Shown piece by piece: positions 40,414 to 49,319 of a DNA stretch of 64,000 nt. Each line of letters opens with the position of its first letter. Positions within the stretch are counted from its first letter, which is position 1. Source of the DNA: RYN-230 sp963720645 (GTDB taxonomy: Bacteria; Actinomycetota; Actinomycetes; Streptosporangiales; Streptosporangiaceae); contig CAVRFX010000016.1 of NCBI GenBank assembly GCA_963720645.1, positions 124,001 through 188,000 of the forward strand, read 5' to 3'. The notes beneath the pieces were generated by a model. The model worked only from the letters and a program-made list of their open reading frames with translations, was not told where the DNA came from and did no database searches. The position numbers and the translations under genes were made by a program.

Positions 40414-41301
40414 GTGACCCACCTCGTGGACGGCAGGACGATCGCCGTGACGATGGCCACGGCGACCGCCGCGGCGGCCGCCGTGCTCAGCAGCGGCGGG
40501 ATCACCCCGACGCTGGCCGTGCTGGTGCCGGCCGAGGACGCGGGTGCGGCCTGGTACATGCGGTCCATCCAGCGGGCCGCCGGCCGGGCCGGCATCACCT
40601 GCCAGGTCCACAGGATGGACGGGACTCCCGCCGCGGACCAGATCACCGGCCGTCTGGCGGAGCTGTCCCGGGACCCGGCCGTGCACGGCGTCGTCTGCCA
40701 GACCCCGCTGCCACCCGGCGTGACCCTGTCCGGCGTGGGCGCCGCGATACCAGTCGGCCAGGACGTGGACGGGGCCAACCCGGCCTCGCTGGGCGGGCTG
40801 GCGGCCGGGCTCCCGGGTGTGTTCGCCCCGGCCACGGCCGAGGCCGTGCTGACCATCCTCGGGCACGAGCGGATCCCGCTGAGCGGCCGCCGTGCGGTCG
40901 TGGTCGGCCGGTCTGCGGTGGTGGGCAAGCCGGCTGCCCTGCTCCTGCTGGCCGGGCAGGCCACGGTCACCGTGGCCCACTCGCGGACGCAGGATCTCCC
41001 GGCCGTCTGCCGCGAGGCCGACATCCTGGTCGCGGCGGCCGGCCTGCCCGGGCTGATCGGGGCGGACCACGTCCGCCCCGGCGCGGTGGTGATCGACGTC
41101 GGGACCAGCCCGGCAGAGGACGGGGGCCTGGCCGGCGACGTGGATGCGGCGGCCGTGACCGGGATCGCCTCGGTCCTCACCCCGGTGCCGGGCGGCGTCG
41201 GCCCGGTCACCACCGCCGTGCTGATGCAGCACACGCTGGCCGCGGCGGCCCGGGCCGCCACCCAGGACTGGGCAGCGGCCCGGGCCGCCGCCCGGGACTA
41301 G
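40414..41301 (+). CDS. FolD-family protein lacking the catalytic lysine
   Basis: 295 residues from the GTG at 40414. The fold follows FolD closely: WYMRSIQRA, VCQTPLPPG, QDVDG, VVVGRSAVVGKP and TPVPGGVGPVT. At the Y-x-x-x-K motif of the active site, Tyr48 is kept but the Lys needed for cyclohydrolase activity is Ile52; the Lys before DVDG is Gln. A dehydrogenase-only enzyme is therefore likelier than the bifunctional housekeeping form. It is divergent from the molybdenum hydroxylase with only 54 bases between starts, suggesting shared control. Confidence 0.85.
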   Translation: MTHLVDGRTIAVTMATATAAAAAVLSSGGITPTLAVLVPAEDAGAAWYMRSIQRAAGRAGITCQVHRMDGTPAADQITGRLAELSRDPAVHGVVCQTPLPPGVTLSGVGAAIPVGQDVDGANPASLGGLAAGLPGVFAPATAEAVLTILGHERIPLSGRRAVVVGRSAVVGKPAALLLLAGQATVTVAHSRTQDLPAVCREADILVAAAGLPGLIGADHVRPGAVVIDVGTSPAEDGGLAGDVDAAAVTGIASVLTPVPGGVGPVTTAVLMQHTLAAAARAATQDWAAARAAARD

Positions 41302-41338
41302 ACGACCGGGGCTAGACGACCGGGGCCGCCGCCCGGGA

Positions 41339-41913
41339 CTAGGCAACCCGGGTGGAACGCTTCGTGGTGACGGTCAGGTCCAGCTGGACGGGCAGCGATG
41401 GGTTGCCGATCGCGGAGCGGGCGTGGGCGGCGCTCTGGTTTCGATGCGCTGCCGCAGCGCGGCTAAGTCGGCGGTTTCTTCCAGGGCCGCGGTGACGACG
41501 AGTTCGGGGTCGGCGGGGTCGCCGAGGAGCCGGGCCCGGGCGGAGCTACGCCCCGGTAGCTTTCGATTTCTTCTGCTACCGCCTCGGTCAGGGCCCGGGC
41601 GGCCAGGGTGGTGCGGCCCGCGGAACCGGCCTGGGGTGATCGGCAGGTCACCGGCGCGGTCGGTGGAGAACAGCAGCGCGAGCAGCCAGCGCAACGCGAG
41701 CAGCGCGAGGATCAGCGCGGCCACTGCGGCGGCTGGCCAGAGCCAGCGCCCTGGGCGCCGAAGAAGTGCCCGGTCGGGTTGGCGATCAGGGGGCTGTGCC
41801 GGGTGGCGGTGCCGAACGCCCCGATGGATGCGGCGCCGGCGGCGAGCGCCGGCGGTGATCAGCAGCAATGCCAGCAGGAACAGCAGGATGCGGTTGGTGC
41901 GGTCGGCGTGCAT
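41339..41913 (-). CDS. AmaP-like membrane anchor of Asp23 (several frameshifts)
   Basis: From the ATG at 41913: one hydrophobic helix (ILLFLLALLLITAG), a loop read in a shifted frame, a second helix (AAAVAALILALLALRWLLALLF), then a cytoplasmic domain that resumes as LVVTAALEETADLAALRQRI. In the third frame the tail IGNPSLPVQLDLTVTTKRST ends at 41339. This two-helix hairpin plus soluble domain is the AmaP plan, a protein that anchors Asp23 to the membrane in Firmicutes. At least three indels are needed to keep one frame, so this is either error or a decaying gene. Confidence 0.7.
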
Positions 41914-42459
41914 CAGCGGGCTCCTGGGGGTGACTCGCACCGATACCGAGGGCTCGCGGCGGAGCTTCAGTGCGGTCAGGCGCTGGCGGGCGGCGGCCAG
42001 GATCGGGTCGCGCAGGCTGCGGGCGGCGGCTTTGTCCCGCGGTGCGGTGGTGGCCGCGACCCTGATCTTGCGGCGTTTTACCTTGACGGAGGCGCCCCGG
42101 ACACCGTCGACGCCGGTGGCGGCTGACCGGATGGCGGCGGCCAGGCCACGGCGGGTGTAGGCGGTGTCGATACCGGCTGCGCCTGCCTGGGCGGGCTCTG
42201 CGGCCAGGCGTGGCACCCGGGCTGGTTTCAGCTCGGCGATCAGCAGCGCCAGCCCGAGCAGTATCAGCACCGCGCAGGCCACGCGGATGCTGCCCGCGTT
42301 CCAGGTGGTGCGCTTGGCCCAGTCATAGGCCGGGTGCCAGTCCACGACCGCTGGGCGGTGGCTGACCCGGTCGGCGATGACTTCGATGATCAGCAGCACG
42401 CCTGCGGCGATCAGCGCCAGGCTCAGCAGGGCCGCCAGGACACGATTGGCATGTCTCAT
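41913..42459 (-). CDS. DUF6286-family membrane protein
   Basis: About 182 residues. Two N-terminal helices (VLAALLSLALIAAGVLLIIE and IRVACAVLILLGLALLIAEL) bracket an extracytoplasmic loop; a soluble domain (TRRGLAAAIRSAATGVDGV, VSVRVTPR) follows. The expected TGA overlaps the AmaP ATG, but the annotated frame runs on because of one extra or missing base near 41920. Members of this family accompany Asp23 and AmaP in actinomycete clusters; the role is unknown. Confidence 0.75.
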
Positions 42460-42477
42460 CTGTCTGTTCCCTCGCTG

Positions 42478-42910
42478 TCAGTGAACCCGGGAAGGCCCGG
42501 GAAGCCGGGTCGCCAGGTCGGTAACCGAGATGGATACCTCCGCCACGGTCAGGCCGGTCAGCTCTTTGACGCGGCTGCGGACGTGCTCACGGACGGCGCT
42601 GGCGACCTCGGGTACTGACGCGGGCCAGCGGACGCTGATCGACAGGTCCAGGATCACGATCAAGCCGTCGACGTCGGCCGAGGCTTTCGGCAGCGCGGTC
42701 AGGCTCGTCGTGCGTGCCCCCAAGGCAGCGGCGCCGGTCACTGAGCGGCCCAGGACCCGGGGCGCTGCCGCGCCAGCATCGGGGATCTCGGCCGCGGCCC
42801 GGGCGGCCATCTTCTCCACGACCCGGTCGTCGATGCTGATCATGCCCAGCTCGGTGCGCCCGGCCCGGGAGCCGGGTACTGACGAGGCCGGCGGCCGTGC
42901 CGGCCGTCAT
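42478..42910 (-). CDS. Asp23/Gls24-family envelope stress protein 1 (frameshift near 42865)
   Basis: The ATG at 42910 overlaps the stop of the upstream small membrane gene (ATGA). After ~18 residues the frame shifts and continues ELGMISIDDRVVEKMAARAA to the end. The Asp23 fold is seen in the amphipathic start helix, the middle strands LIVILDLSISVRW, SAVREHVRSRVKELTGLTVA and the terminal strand VSISVTDL. Such proteins coat the inner face of the membrane through AmaP and help in envelope stress. Two further Asp23-type genes lie in this block. Confidence 0.8.
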
Positions 42911-43089
42911 CGGCCTTCGCGCCGGCGCGACAGGTAGGAGCCCAGATCCAGGTCGCCTTCCAGCACCTTCGCGACGACGAAGCCGATCACGGCGAACAAG
43001 GCCACGATGAGCATCTGCCCGAAGCTGCCGAACGCCAGGGCAAGACCGAGCACGAGCCCGGTCACGACGCCAAGAGTGGTACGTGTCAT
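42907..43089 (-). CDS. Small two-helix membrane protein (DUF2273-like)
   Basis: 60 residues: two closely spaced hydrophobic segments (VVTGLVLGLALAFGSFGQML and VALFAVIGFVVAKVLEG) and a basic tail LSRRREGR. DUF2273 proteins accompany Asp23/AmaP in Gram-positive bacteria. The stop overlaps the next gene's start. Too small to infer more than a membrane scaffold or anchor role. Confidence 0.75.
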   Translation of the reverse strand: MTRTTLGVVTGLVLGLALAFGSFGQMLIVALFAVIGFVVAKVLEGDLDLGSYLSRRREGR

Positions 43090-43124
43090 GTCATCTCACA
43101 TTCACAAAAAATCAACGAGGATCC

Positions 43125-43361
43125 TTACCTGACCCGCGATGGCGGCCGGCGCCAGCCGACCCGGTGCATCAGCGCCGTCAGCAGGCTCACCGGCAACGGC
43201 GTGTCCGCGGCCACCACCACCCGCGCGGGCCGCCAGCCGGCCGCGAACTGGTCAAGTTCGGCTAGGCCAGCGGCGAAGGCGGCGGCGTCGCCACCGCGGT
43301 CGGGGTGATGGGCGCGGATGAACTCGCGCCGGAAACTTCGCCAGGACTGGTTGCCCTCCAC
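43125..43361 (-). CDS. 78-residue J-domain-like protein
   Basis: From the GTG at 43361, whose position just after the upstream stop decides it. SWRSFRREFIRAHHPDRGGD looks like the helix II-loop of a DnaJ domain, including the HPD tripeptide that stimulates DnaK. The remaining helix is short, and the C-terminal part (ARVVVAADTPLPVSLLTALM) is unlike a J domain. It may be a stripped-down co-chaperone of the Asp23 machinery or a coincidence of sequence. A longer reading to 43451 lies antiphase over the next gene and is not used. Confidence 0.6.
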   Translation of the reverse strand: MEGNQSWRSFRREFIRAHHPDRGGDAAAFAAGLAELDQFAAGWRPARVVVAADTPLPVSLLTALMHRVGWRRPPSRVR

Positions 43362-43365
43362 GAGG

Positions 43366-43710
43366 TCACCCCTTCGTCGTGCACGCCAGCTGGGGCTTGG
43401 CATCGGATTCGGCCAGATCGGCCAGATCGGCCAGATCGGCCACGACGACATCTACCCGCCGCGGCCCGACCAACCCAGCGACGGCGGCCCGGACCTGGCC
43501 TGCCAGTTCAATGACCGGAACGCCCCACCGGCCGCGGACGGAGATCACCACATGATCGCGGGTCACCCGCACCCCGGCCACTTCCCGGCCCGGCAGATAG
43601 GACACCACGCCGCCCCAGCGACCCGAGCAAAGATCATCGACGGCCGGGCAGCCGCGGGCCGCCGCGGCGACCGCATCGAGGTCGACGCCGTCGACCACAG
43701 CCGCCGTCAC
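43366..43710 (-). CDS. Asp23-related hypothetical protein
   Basis: 114 residues. The strands and helix VTRDHVVISVRGRWGVPVI, LAGQVRAAVAGLVG and the terminal strand RRVDVVVADL echo an Asp23-type fold without its full signature. The C-terminus is Asp/Ala/Leu-rich from a 9-bp repeat. It lies between the full Asp23 gene (43738-44136) and the J-like gene within the same leftward operon. Confidence 0.65.
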   Translation of the reverse strand: MTAAVVDGVDLDAVAAAARGCPAVDDLCSGRWGGVVSYLPGREVAGVRVTRDHVVISVRGRWGVPVIELAGQVRAAVAGLVGPRRVDVVVADLADLADLAESDAKPQLACTTKG

Positions 43711-43737
43711 ATGGCTCCCCGGGGGGGACGGGCCCGG

Positions 43738-44136
43738 TCATGACACGCGCGCCGGCGCGTCCCCTTCCTGGTCGTCGCTGCCCGGCAGGTAGAGGTCATC
43801 GACGTTGACGTTGACCTCCACGACCTCCAGGCCGGTCATCCGCTCCACCGCCTGCTTGACATTGCGCTGGATGCTCCTGCCCAGATCAGCGATGCTGACG
43901 CCGTACTCCACGACGATGTCCAGATCGATGGCAGCCTGGGTCTCCCCGACCTCCACACCCACGCCCTGGGCGACGTTCGGGCCGGAGCTGCCGGGGATCC
44001 GCTCACGGACTGCGCCGAACGCGCGGCTGGTCGAGGCACCCATGGCGTGCACGCCACTGACCTCACGGCATGCAATACCGGCGATCTTCTGCACAACGCC
44101 CTGCGCCACGCTGACCTTGCCATCATCGGTGGACAT
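43738..44136 (-). CDS. Asp23/Gls24-family envelope stress protein 2
   Basis: 132 residues, intact. VSVAQGVVQKIAGIACREV, then GVSIADLGRSIQRNVKQAV and VEVNVNVDDLYLP span the whole Asp23 domain. It is the first gene of the leftward block, divergent from the ECF sigma factor gene, and probably the main soluble component. Like its family it is predicted cytoplasmic and membrane-associated through AmaP. Confidence 0.9.
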   Translation of the reverse strand: MSTDDGKVSVAQGVVQKIAGIACREVSGVHAMGASTSRAFGAVRERIPGSSGPNVAQGVGVEVGETQAAIDLDIVVEYGVSIADLGRSIQRNVKQAVERMTGLEVVEVNVNVDDLYLPGSDDQEGDAPARVS

Positions 44137-44481
44137 GGGGTCGGTAGTGGCCGGGCTGGTGTCGCTGATCCTTGTCGCCGGCTGGCCGGCGCTGCGGAGT
44201 TTGGCTGGGTCATCGGGGAAGCACTCTTTCTGTCAGGGCTTAGGAACGGCGAAGGTACCGGCCGCGTCGGAGCCGGCACGGTTGCTGACCGGCTCTGCAC
44301 TGTTAGACACACTCCGGCCGGGAACGTCGCACATCATTTGCCGATCCCAGGGCAGTAGAGGCCAGCCAGGCCGGAGGTATTCACGGGGATCCCAGGTCCC
44401 GGCGGCATGGCAGCCGGGACCGGGCACTCCGGTCACCCGGCCGGGCCTTAACCGGCAAATCGTTCAGGCACGGGAGCGGCG
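44137..44481. other. Divergent intergenic region between asp23 and the ECF sigma gene
   Basis: 345 bases without a gene. It must hold promoters in both directions. A GGGAAC around 44320 followed after about 17 bases by GATC resembles an ECF-type promoter pointing to the sigma gene, which would fit autoregulation; this is weak. Confidence 0.4.
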
Positions 44482-45030
44482 GTGGGAGCAGACATCGGCG
44501 ACGCCTACCTCGTCCAGCGTGCCCGGGAAGGCTACGTCGATGCCTACGCCGAGCTCGTGGACCGTCACGGCCAGATGGCCTACCGTGTCGCGTTGCGGCT
44601 GCTCGGCAACCATCACGACGCTGAGGACATCGCCCAGGAAGCGCTCGTCACGGCATGGCAGCAACTACCCGGGTTCAAGGCGGAATTCCAGCTTCCCCAC
44701 CTGGCTGTACCAGATCGTCACCCGCCGGGCGCTGAACCGGATCACCCGGACGCGGGTCACCGAGTCCCTCGACCTGCTCGGCGACATCAGCGACGACGGG
44801 CGCCGGGCCCGGCCAGCAGACGGAACGGAACCTGACCGTCGATGCGGTCACGGACGCTGTACTGCGCTGCCGCCCCCGCAGCGGATCGCGATCGTCCTGC
44901 GCCATTTCGAGGGCCTGCCGCTGCCGAGATCGCGGACATCACCGCAGCACCATCCCGGCCGTCCGTAGCCACCTGTTCCGCGGAAGGCGCACACTAAGTC
45001 GACGCTAGGGAGTGGAGGTGAACGGGAATG
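44482..45030 (+). CDS. ECF-type RNA polymerase sigma factor (several frameshifts)
   Basis: From the GTG at 44482. Region 2 is intact (DAYAELVDRHGQMAYRVAL, LGNHHDAEDIAQEALVTAWQ). A shift near 44690 leads to FPTWLYQIVTRRALNRI, and region 4 appears as PPPQRIAIVLRHFEGLPL and, in a further frame, IADIT...IPAVRSHLFRGRR. The TGA at 45028-45030 overlaps the next ATG. The family directs RNA polymerase to envelope-stress promoters. About three indels are required; the conserved blocks in sequence suggest an intact gene with sequence errors. Confidence 0.82.
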
Positions 45031-45673
45031 AGCGGCCCGGGCCAGCCGATCCATGACGTCAGCCAGCTGCTAGCGGCGCAACCAGCCACCTCGCCTGCGG
45101 CGCCGACGTCGACGAACTGCTGGAGCAGGCCGCCGACGGGCACGCGGGCCAGTTCACCCGCCACCAGCGCACTGCCCCCACTGCCAGGCCGCGCTGCGGG
45201 AATTCGGCCAGCGTCTGGGAGCCCGTGCGCCGCCTGGCCGCCGAACGGGTCGCCGTCCCCGCCGCGCTGAAGACCGCGGTCGCCAGCCAGATCCGCAAAC
45301 TCGTCGCCGACGTCTGGTACACCCTCCAGCTCAGCGACGGCGGGGCCATCCGCATCGCCGCCCGGGTGGTAGCCAGGATCGCCCGCGAGGCCGCCCGCGA
45401 CGTCACCGGCGTCCGGGTCGCCTTCGGCCGCAGCACCCACAGCCGATGGCCGGCCCGGCCGAGCGGGCAACCCTGCGGCACCGCCACCCCAACGCGGCGG
45501 CCGGCGTCCTCGGCCGCACCGCGGTGGTCGATCTCGCGATCGCCGTCCAGTACGGGGACCAGCTGGACGCGGTCGCCCGCGAAGTCCAGCGGCGGGCGGT
45601 GGCCGAACTCCGCCGCAAGGTCGGCCTCCAGGACGTCACGGTGAACGTCACCGTGGACGACGTCATCACCTGA
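45028..45673 (+). CDS. Zinc-finger anti-sigma-like domain fused to Asp23 domain (frameshifts)
   Basis: The ATG overlaps the sigma-factor stop. After ~15 residues the frame shifts to ATSHLACGADVDELLEQAAD, then another frame gives H-Q-R-H-C-P-H-C, an exact HxxxCxxC zinc motif of ZAS-type anti-sigma domains. The second half (VPAALKTAVASQIRKLVADV, IRIAARVVARIAREAARDV, then VVDLAIAVQYGDQLDAV and VTVNVTVDDVIT) is an Asp23 fold. The position right behind an ECF sigma gene argues that it controls that sigma factor. No membrane segment is seen. Three or four indels interrupt the frame. Confidence 0.75.
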
Positions 45674-45771
45674 CCTGGCCACGCGGTGCCGCCGCGCCGG
45701 GAACCAGGCGGGCCGTGCGCGTCCCCGCCCGGCCCGCCGACGGCCCGGCCGGGGCGGGGTAGGTTAACGCC

Positions 45772-47235
45772 ATGGTCGCCACTTCACCCCGGGCCGCTCC
45801 GGACTGGGATTACGCGCCGGCGCCCGAGTCTGCGGACATCGTGTCGATCGCGCCCCGCTACGGCCTGTACATCGGCGGCGAGTTCGTCCCCCCGGCCGGG
45901 GACCAGTACTTCGCCACCCTGAACCCGGCCACCGAGGAGCCCCTCGCCGAGGTGGCGCAGGCCGGTGAGCAGGACGTGGACCGGGCGGTCGCCGCGGCCC
46001 GCGCGGCCTACGACGGGGCCTGGGGCGCCGACGCCGGGCCGCGGAGCGGGCCAAGTACCTGTACCGGATCGCGCGGGTCATCCAGGAGCGGGCCCGCGAG
46101 TTCGCGGTGCTGGAAAGCCTGGACAACGGCAAGCCGATCCGGGAATCGCGGGACGTGGACATCCCGCTGGCCGCCGCGCACTTCTTCTACTACGCCGGCT
46201 GGGCGGACAAGCTGGAGCACGCCGGGTTCGGGCCGGACCCGCGGCCGGTCGGGGTGGCCGGCCAGGTCATCCCGTGGAACTTCCCGCTGCTGATGGCGGC
46301 CTGGAAGCTGGCCCCGGCGCTGGCGGCCGGCAACACCTGCGTGCTCAAGCCGGCCGAGACCACGCCGCTGACCGCGCTGCTGCTCGCCGAGGTCATCGGT
46401 GAGGCGGGCCTGCCGCCCGGCACCGTGAACATCCTGACCGGCGACGGCGCCACGGGTGCGGCCCTGGTCGCGCACCCGGGCGTGGACAAGGTCGCGTTCA
46501 CCGGCTCCACCGAGGTGGGCAAGGAGATCCAGCGCGCGGTCGCGGGCACCGGCACGAAGCTGACCCTGGAACTCGGCGGCAAGGCCGCCAACGTGGTCTT
46601 CGACGACGCGCCGCTGGACCAGGCCGTCGAGGGCATCGTCAACGGGATCTTCTTCAACCAGGGTCACGTGTGCTGCGCAGGCTCCCGGCTGCTGGTCCAG
46701 GAGTCGGTCGCGGACACGGTGCTGGACCGGCTCAAACGGCGGCTCGGCACGCTGCGCCTGGGCGACCCGCTGGACAAGAACACCGACATCGGCGCGGTCA
46801 ACTCCCGGCAGCAGCTCGACAAGATCACCGAGCTGTCCGCGGCCGGCGAGCAGGAGGGCGCGCAGCGCTGGTCACCGGCCTGCTCGCTGCCGGACCGCGG
46901 CTACTGGTTCCCGCCCACCGTGTTCAGCGGGGTCAGCCAGGCGCACCGGATCGCCCAGGAGGAGATCTTCGGGCCGGTCCTGTCCGTGCTCACGTTCCGC
47001 ACCCCGGAGGAAGCCGTGGCCAAGGCGAACAACACCCCGTACGGGCTGTCCGCCGGGCATCTGGACCGAGAAGGGCAGCCGGATCTTCTGGATGGCGCAG
47101 CGCCTGCGCGCCGGGGTGATCTGGGCCAACACCTACAACCGGTTCGACCCGGCCAGCCCGTTCGGCGGTTACCAGGAGTCGGGGTTCGGCCGGGAAGGCG
47201 GGCGGCACGGACTGGCCGGGTACCTCGATGCCTGA
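45772..47235 (+). CDS. NAD(P)-dependent aldehyde dehydrogenase (frameshifts near 46030 and 47065)
   Basis: About 487 residues once the frame is restored. NAD-binding VIPWNFPLLMAAWKLAPALA, FTGSTEVGK, the general-base Glu in LTLELGGKAA and the catalytic Cys in GHVCCAGSR are all present; after the second shift ANTYNRFDPASPFGGYQESG closes the protein. It oxidises an aldehyde to the acid. With DeoC in the same region, acetaldehyde is a plausible substrate. A shorter ALDH-like gene follows, a pair often seen near deoxynucleoside genes in actinomycetes. Confidence 0.9.
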
Positions 47236-47269
47236 GCGCGCCCCCGGAAAAAATCTTCCGCAACGAAAA

Positions 47270-47440
47270 CCGCCCCCCCGGCTCCCTCAGCCCAGCCGGC
47301 CGTGAGCGGCGCGCCGCGAAGGCCGCCGCCCCGGCTCCCTCGGCCCAGCCGGCCGTGAAGCGGCGCGCCGCGAAGGCCGCCGCCCCCGCCCCCTCAGCCC
47401 AGCCGCCGTGAAGCCGCGCGCCGCGAAGGCCGCCGCCGGG
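47270..47440. repeat. ~63-bp tandem repeat ahead of the second ALDH gene
   Basis: Two and a half units encode Ala/Pro/Lys-rich peptide (RRAAKAAAPAPSAQP). The last unit reads into the start of the second ALDH, so it may be part of a low-complexity N-terminus. Confidence 0.75.
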
Positions 47441-48323
47441 CCCGGCCGGGACACCGGCGGCGCGGGCCGGCTGGCGGTCCGCAAGACCTACAAGCTGTTC
47501 ATCGGCGGCGCGTTCCCCCGGTCGGAGTCCGGCCGGTCCTACCCGGTCACGGCGGCCGGACGGGACGTTGCTGGCGCACGCGGCGCTGGCCTCGCGCAAA
47601 GACGCCCGGGACGCCGTGGTCGCGGCCCGCAAGGCGTTCAGTGGCTGGTCCGGCGCGACGGCCTACAACCGCGGCCAGGTCCTGTACCGGGTGGCCGAAA
47701 TGCTCGAGGGCCGGGCGGGGCAGTTCACCGACGAGGTCTTCGTTGCGGAAAAAAATGGTGACCGGGACGGTGCCGCGCGCGACGTGGCCCGGCCATCGAC
47801 CGCTGGGTCTGGTACGCGGGCTGGCCGGACAAGGTCGCGCAGGTCACCGGCGGCGCCAACCCGGTGGCCGGTCCGTACTTCAACCTCAGCGTGCCCGAGC
47901 CGACCGGGGTCGTCGCGGTGCTCGCGCCGCCGGCCGCGGGCTGCTCGGGCTGGCCAGCGTGCTCGCGCCGGTCATCGCCACCGGCAACACCGCCGTGCTG
48001 CTGGCCAGCGGGCCGGCCGTGCGGCCGCGGTCAGCCTGGCCGAGGTGCTGGCCACGTCCGACGTGCCGGGCGGCGTGGTCAACGTGCTGACCGGGCGGCC
48101 CGCCGAGCTCGCGCCGGTGCTCGCCGCGCACAGGACGTCAACGCGATCGACCTGACCGGCGCCGACCCGGCGGACCGCGCCGGGGCTCGAGCGGCTCGCG
48201 GCCGGGAACGTCAAGCGGGTGTTCGCGGCCGGCCGCGGCGAGGACTGGGCCGCGGACCCGGGGGTGCGGCGGCTGCTGGCCTTCCTGGAGACCAAGACCG
48301 TCTGGCACCCGATCGGCACCTGA
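47408..48323 (+). CDS. Short aldehyde-dehydrogenase-like protein without catalytic domain (frameshifts)
   Basis: About 305 residues from a GTG within the repeat. KTYKLFIGGAFPRSESGRSY, then VAEMLEGRAGQFTDEV, RWVWYAGWPDKVAQV and VLAPVIATGNTAVLLA are the N-terminal and cofactor domains of the ALDH fold. The reading ends LLAFLETKTVWHPIGT with no catalytic Cys region. It is therefore a cofactor-domain-only paralog and probably a partner or regulator of the full-length ALDH. Several indels (near 47560, 47770, 47935, 48020, 48130, 48180) break the frame, more than in most neighbours. Confidence 0.75.
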
Positions 48324-48455
48324 CGCGGGACGCGGCGCCCTCCCAGCCAGCCCCTCGACCCCCTCGCCCCCTGGGTCCCTCGCCCCCTGGGCCCCTCGGT
48401 CCTATCAACCCCACGCGCCCCGCCCACCCCATGGCCCCATGGGCCCCGCGGACGC
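48324..48455. other. C-rich intergenic stretch
   Basis: Short C-rich repeats (variants of CCCCTGGGCCCCTCG) lead up to the left arm of the split palindrome; similar C-rich DNA precedes copy 1 at 11445. No gene is seen. Confidence 0.6.
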
Positions 48456-48478
48456 GTTCGTCGTCAACCGTTTGGTGT
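48456..48478. repeat. Left arm of a split palindromic element (copy 3)
   Basis: Matches the arm of the element at 34318-34373 at 20 of 23 positions and is followed by the same loop bases TGCT before the similarity stops. Confidence 0.75.
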
Positions 48479-48481
48479 TGC

Positions 48482-49230
48482 TATCACTGGCAGGTCTCGG
48501 TGAAGTGGATCTTGTAGCGCATCCAGCCCCTGCCGCGCTTTTCGCTATAACGTGCATCCAAGTCATACGCCGAGACGATCGCCGACCGCCCGCTGGGATG
48601 CCCGCTCGCCGGCGATCCGCATTGCCACGCCCGCCGCCATTTCATGTACCACTGCTGTACCCAGATGGTGTAGCTTATCGACGGCGGGCAGCTCCATAGC
48701 CACGAGGGGGGCGGACGGCGTCAGCACACGGTGGTGGCACGTACTGGCTGGCCAGGTTTGCGTTCCGCTCGCTGGGGCAACGCATCCGTCGATCGGCTGC
48801 CGTAGACCTCTGCCACGAGGCATCGATCAGCCGGCGAGCCAGCCGGCGCGACGCGGCCAGGGCCTCCAGCGCGCCGGACGTTTCACGGCCAGCTCCAGCG
48901 GTTCAAGTCACAGATCCGGCCAGCACATACGTCGAATCAGTCCGCGCCGTCCGCTTTCACCAGGACGAGCTCTTTCAGCAGCTCCAGCAGCAAGTCAAAC
49001 AAGCTGCGTTCCAAGACGCCGCGACCAGCGGGACGGAACTCGCTCAGCACGATGAAATCGAACTCTCGTCGTCTAACGGCAAGCTCAGAGCGTATTTCCA
49101 ATCCAACCAGAAACGCACCGCATCAGCGACCTGTGATCAATCAAGTTCTCGATGAACTGCATCACATCACCATCGCCAGCTGCGACAAGGACATCACAGC
49201 GCGCACGCACACATACGACGCCGCGAAATC
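48482..49230 (-). pseudogene. Degraded IS1182-family transposase, C-terminus missing
   Basis: Reading leftward in changing frames: QLAMV and MQFIENLIDHR, then ADAVRFWLDWKYALSLPLDD, FDFIVLSEFRP, LFDLLLELLKELVLVKA, TDSTYVLAG, LPAVDKL, IWVQQWYM and SAYDLDARYSEKRGRGWM, ending YKIHFTETC. These follow, in order, the first ~60% of IS1182-type DDE transposases, including the DST motif. At least five shifts and stops make it non-functional. The reading ends exactly at the left palindrome arm, so the element is truncated there. GC is clearly below that of the host genes. Confidence 0.85.
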
Positions 49231-49319
49231 AGCGTCCTAGTACCAAGCGCTCAGCTCATCGCGAGCTCGCATCGCCAAGCTCTCTTTACGGAACGACGCT
49301 AGCGCCACCTTAGCGATCG

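Noticed and set aside
43805..44968. 387-residue plus-strand frame over asp23 and the sigma gene
   Set aside because: It is antisense to the Asp23 gene in its first part; only the middle and end coincide with one frame of the shifted sigma-factor gene.
48552..49055. 167-residue plus-strand open frame
   Set aside because: It has no family resemblance, and the opposite strand shows the IS1182-type transposase blocks in order.
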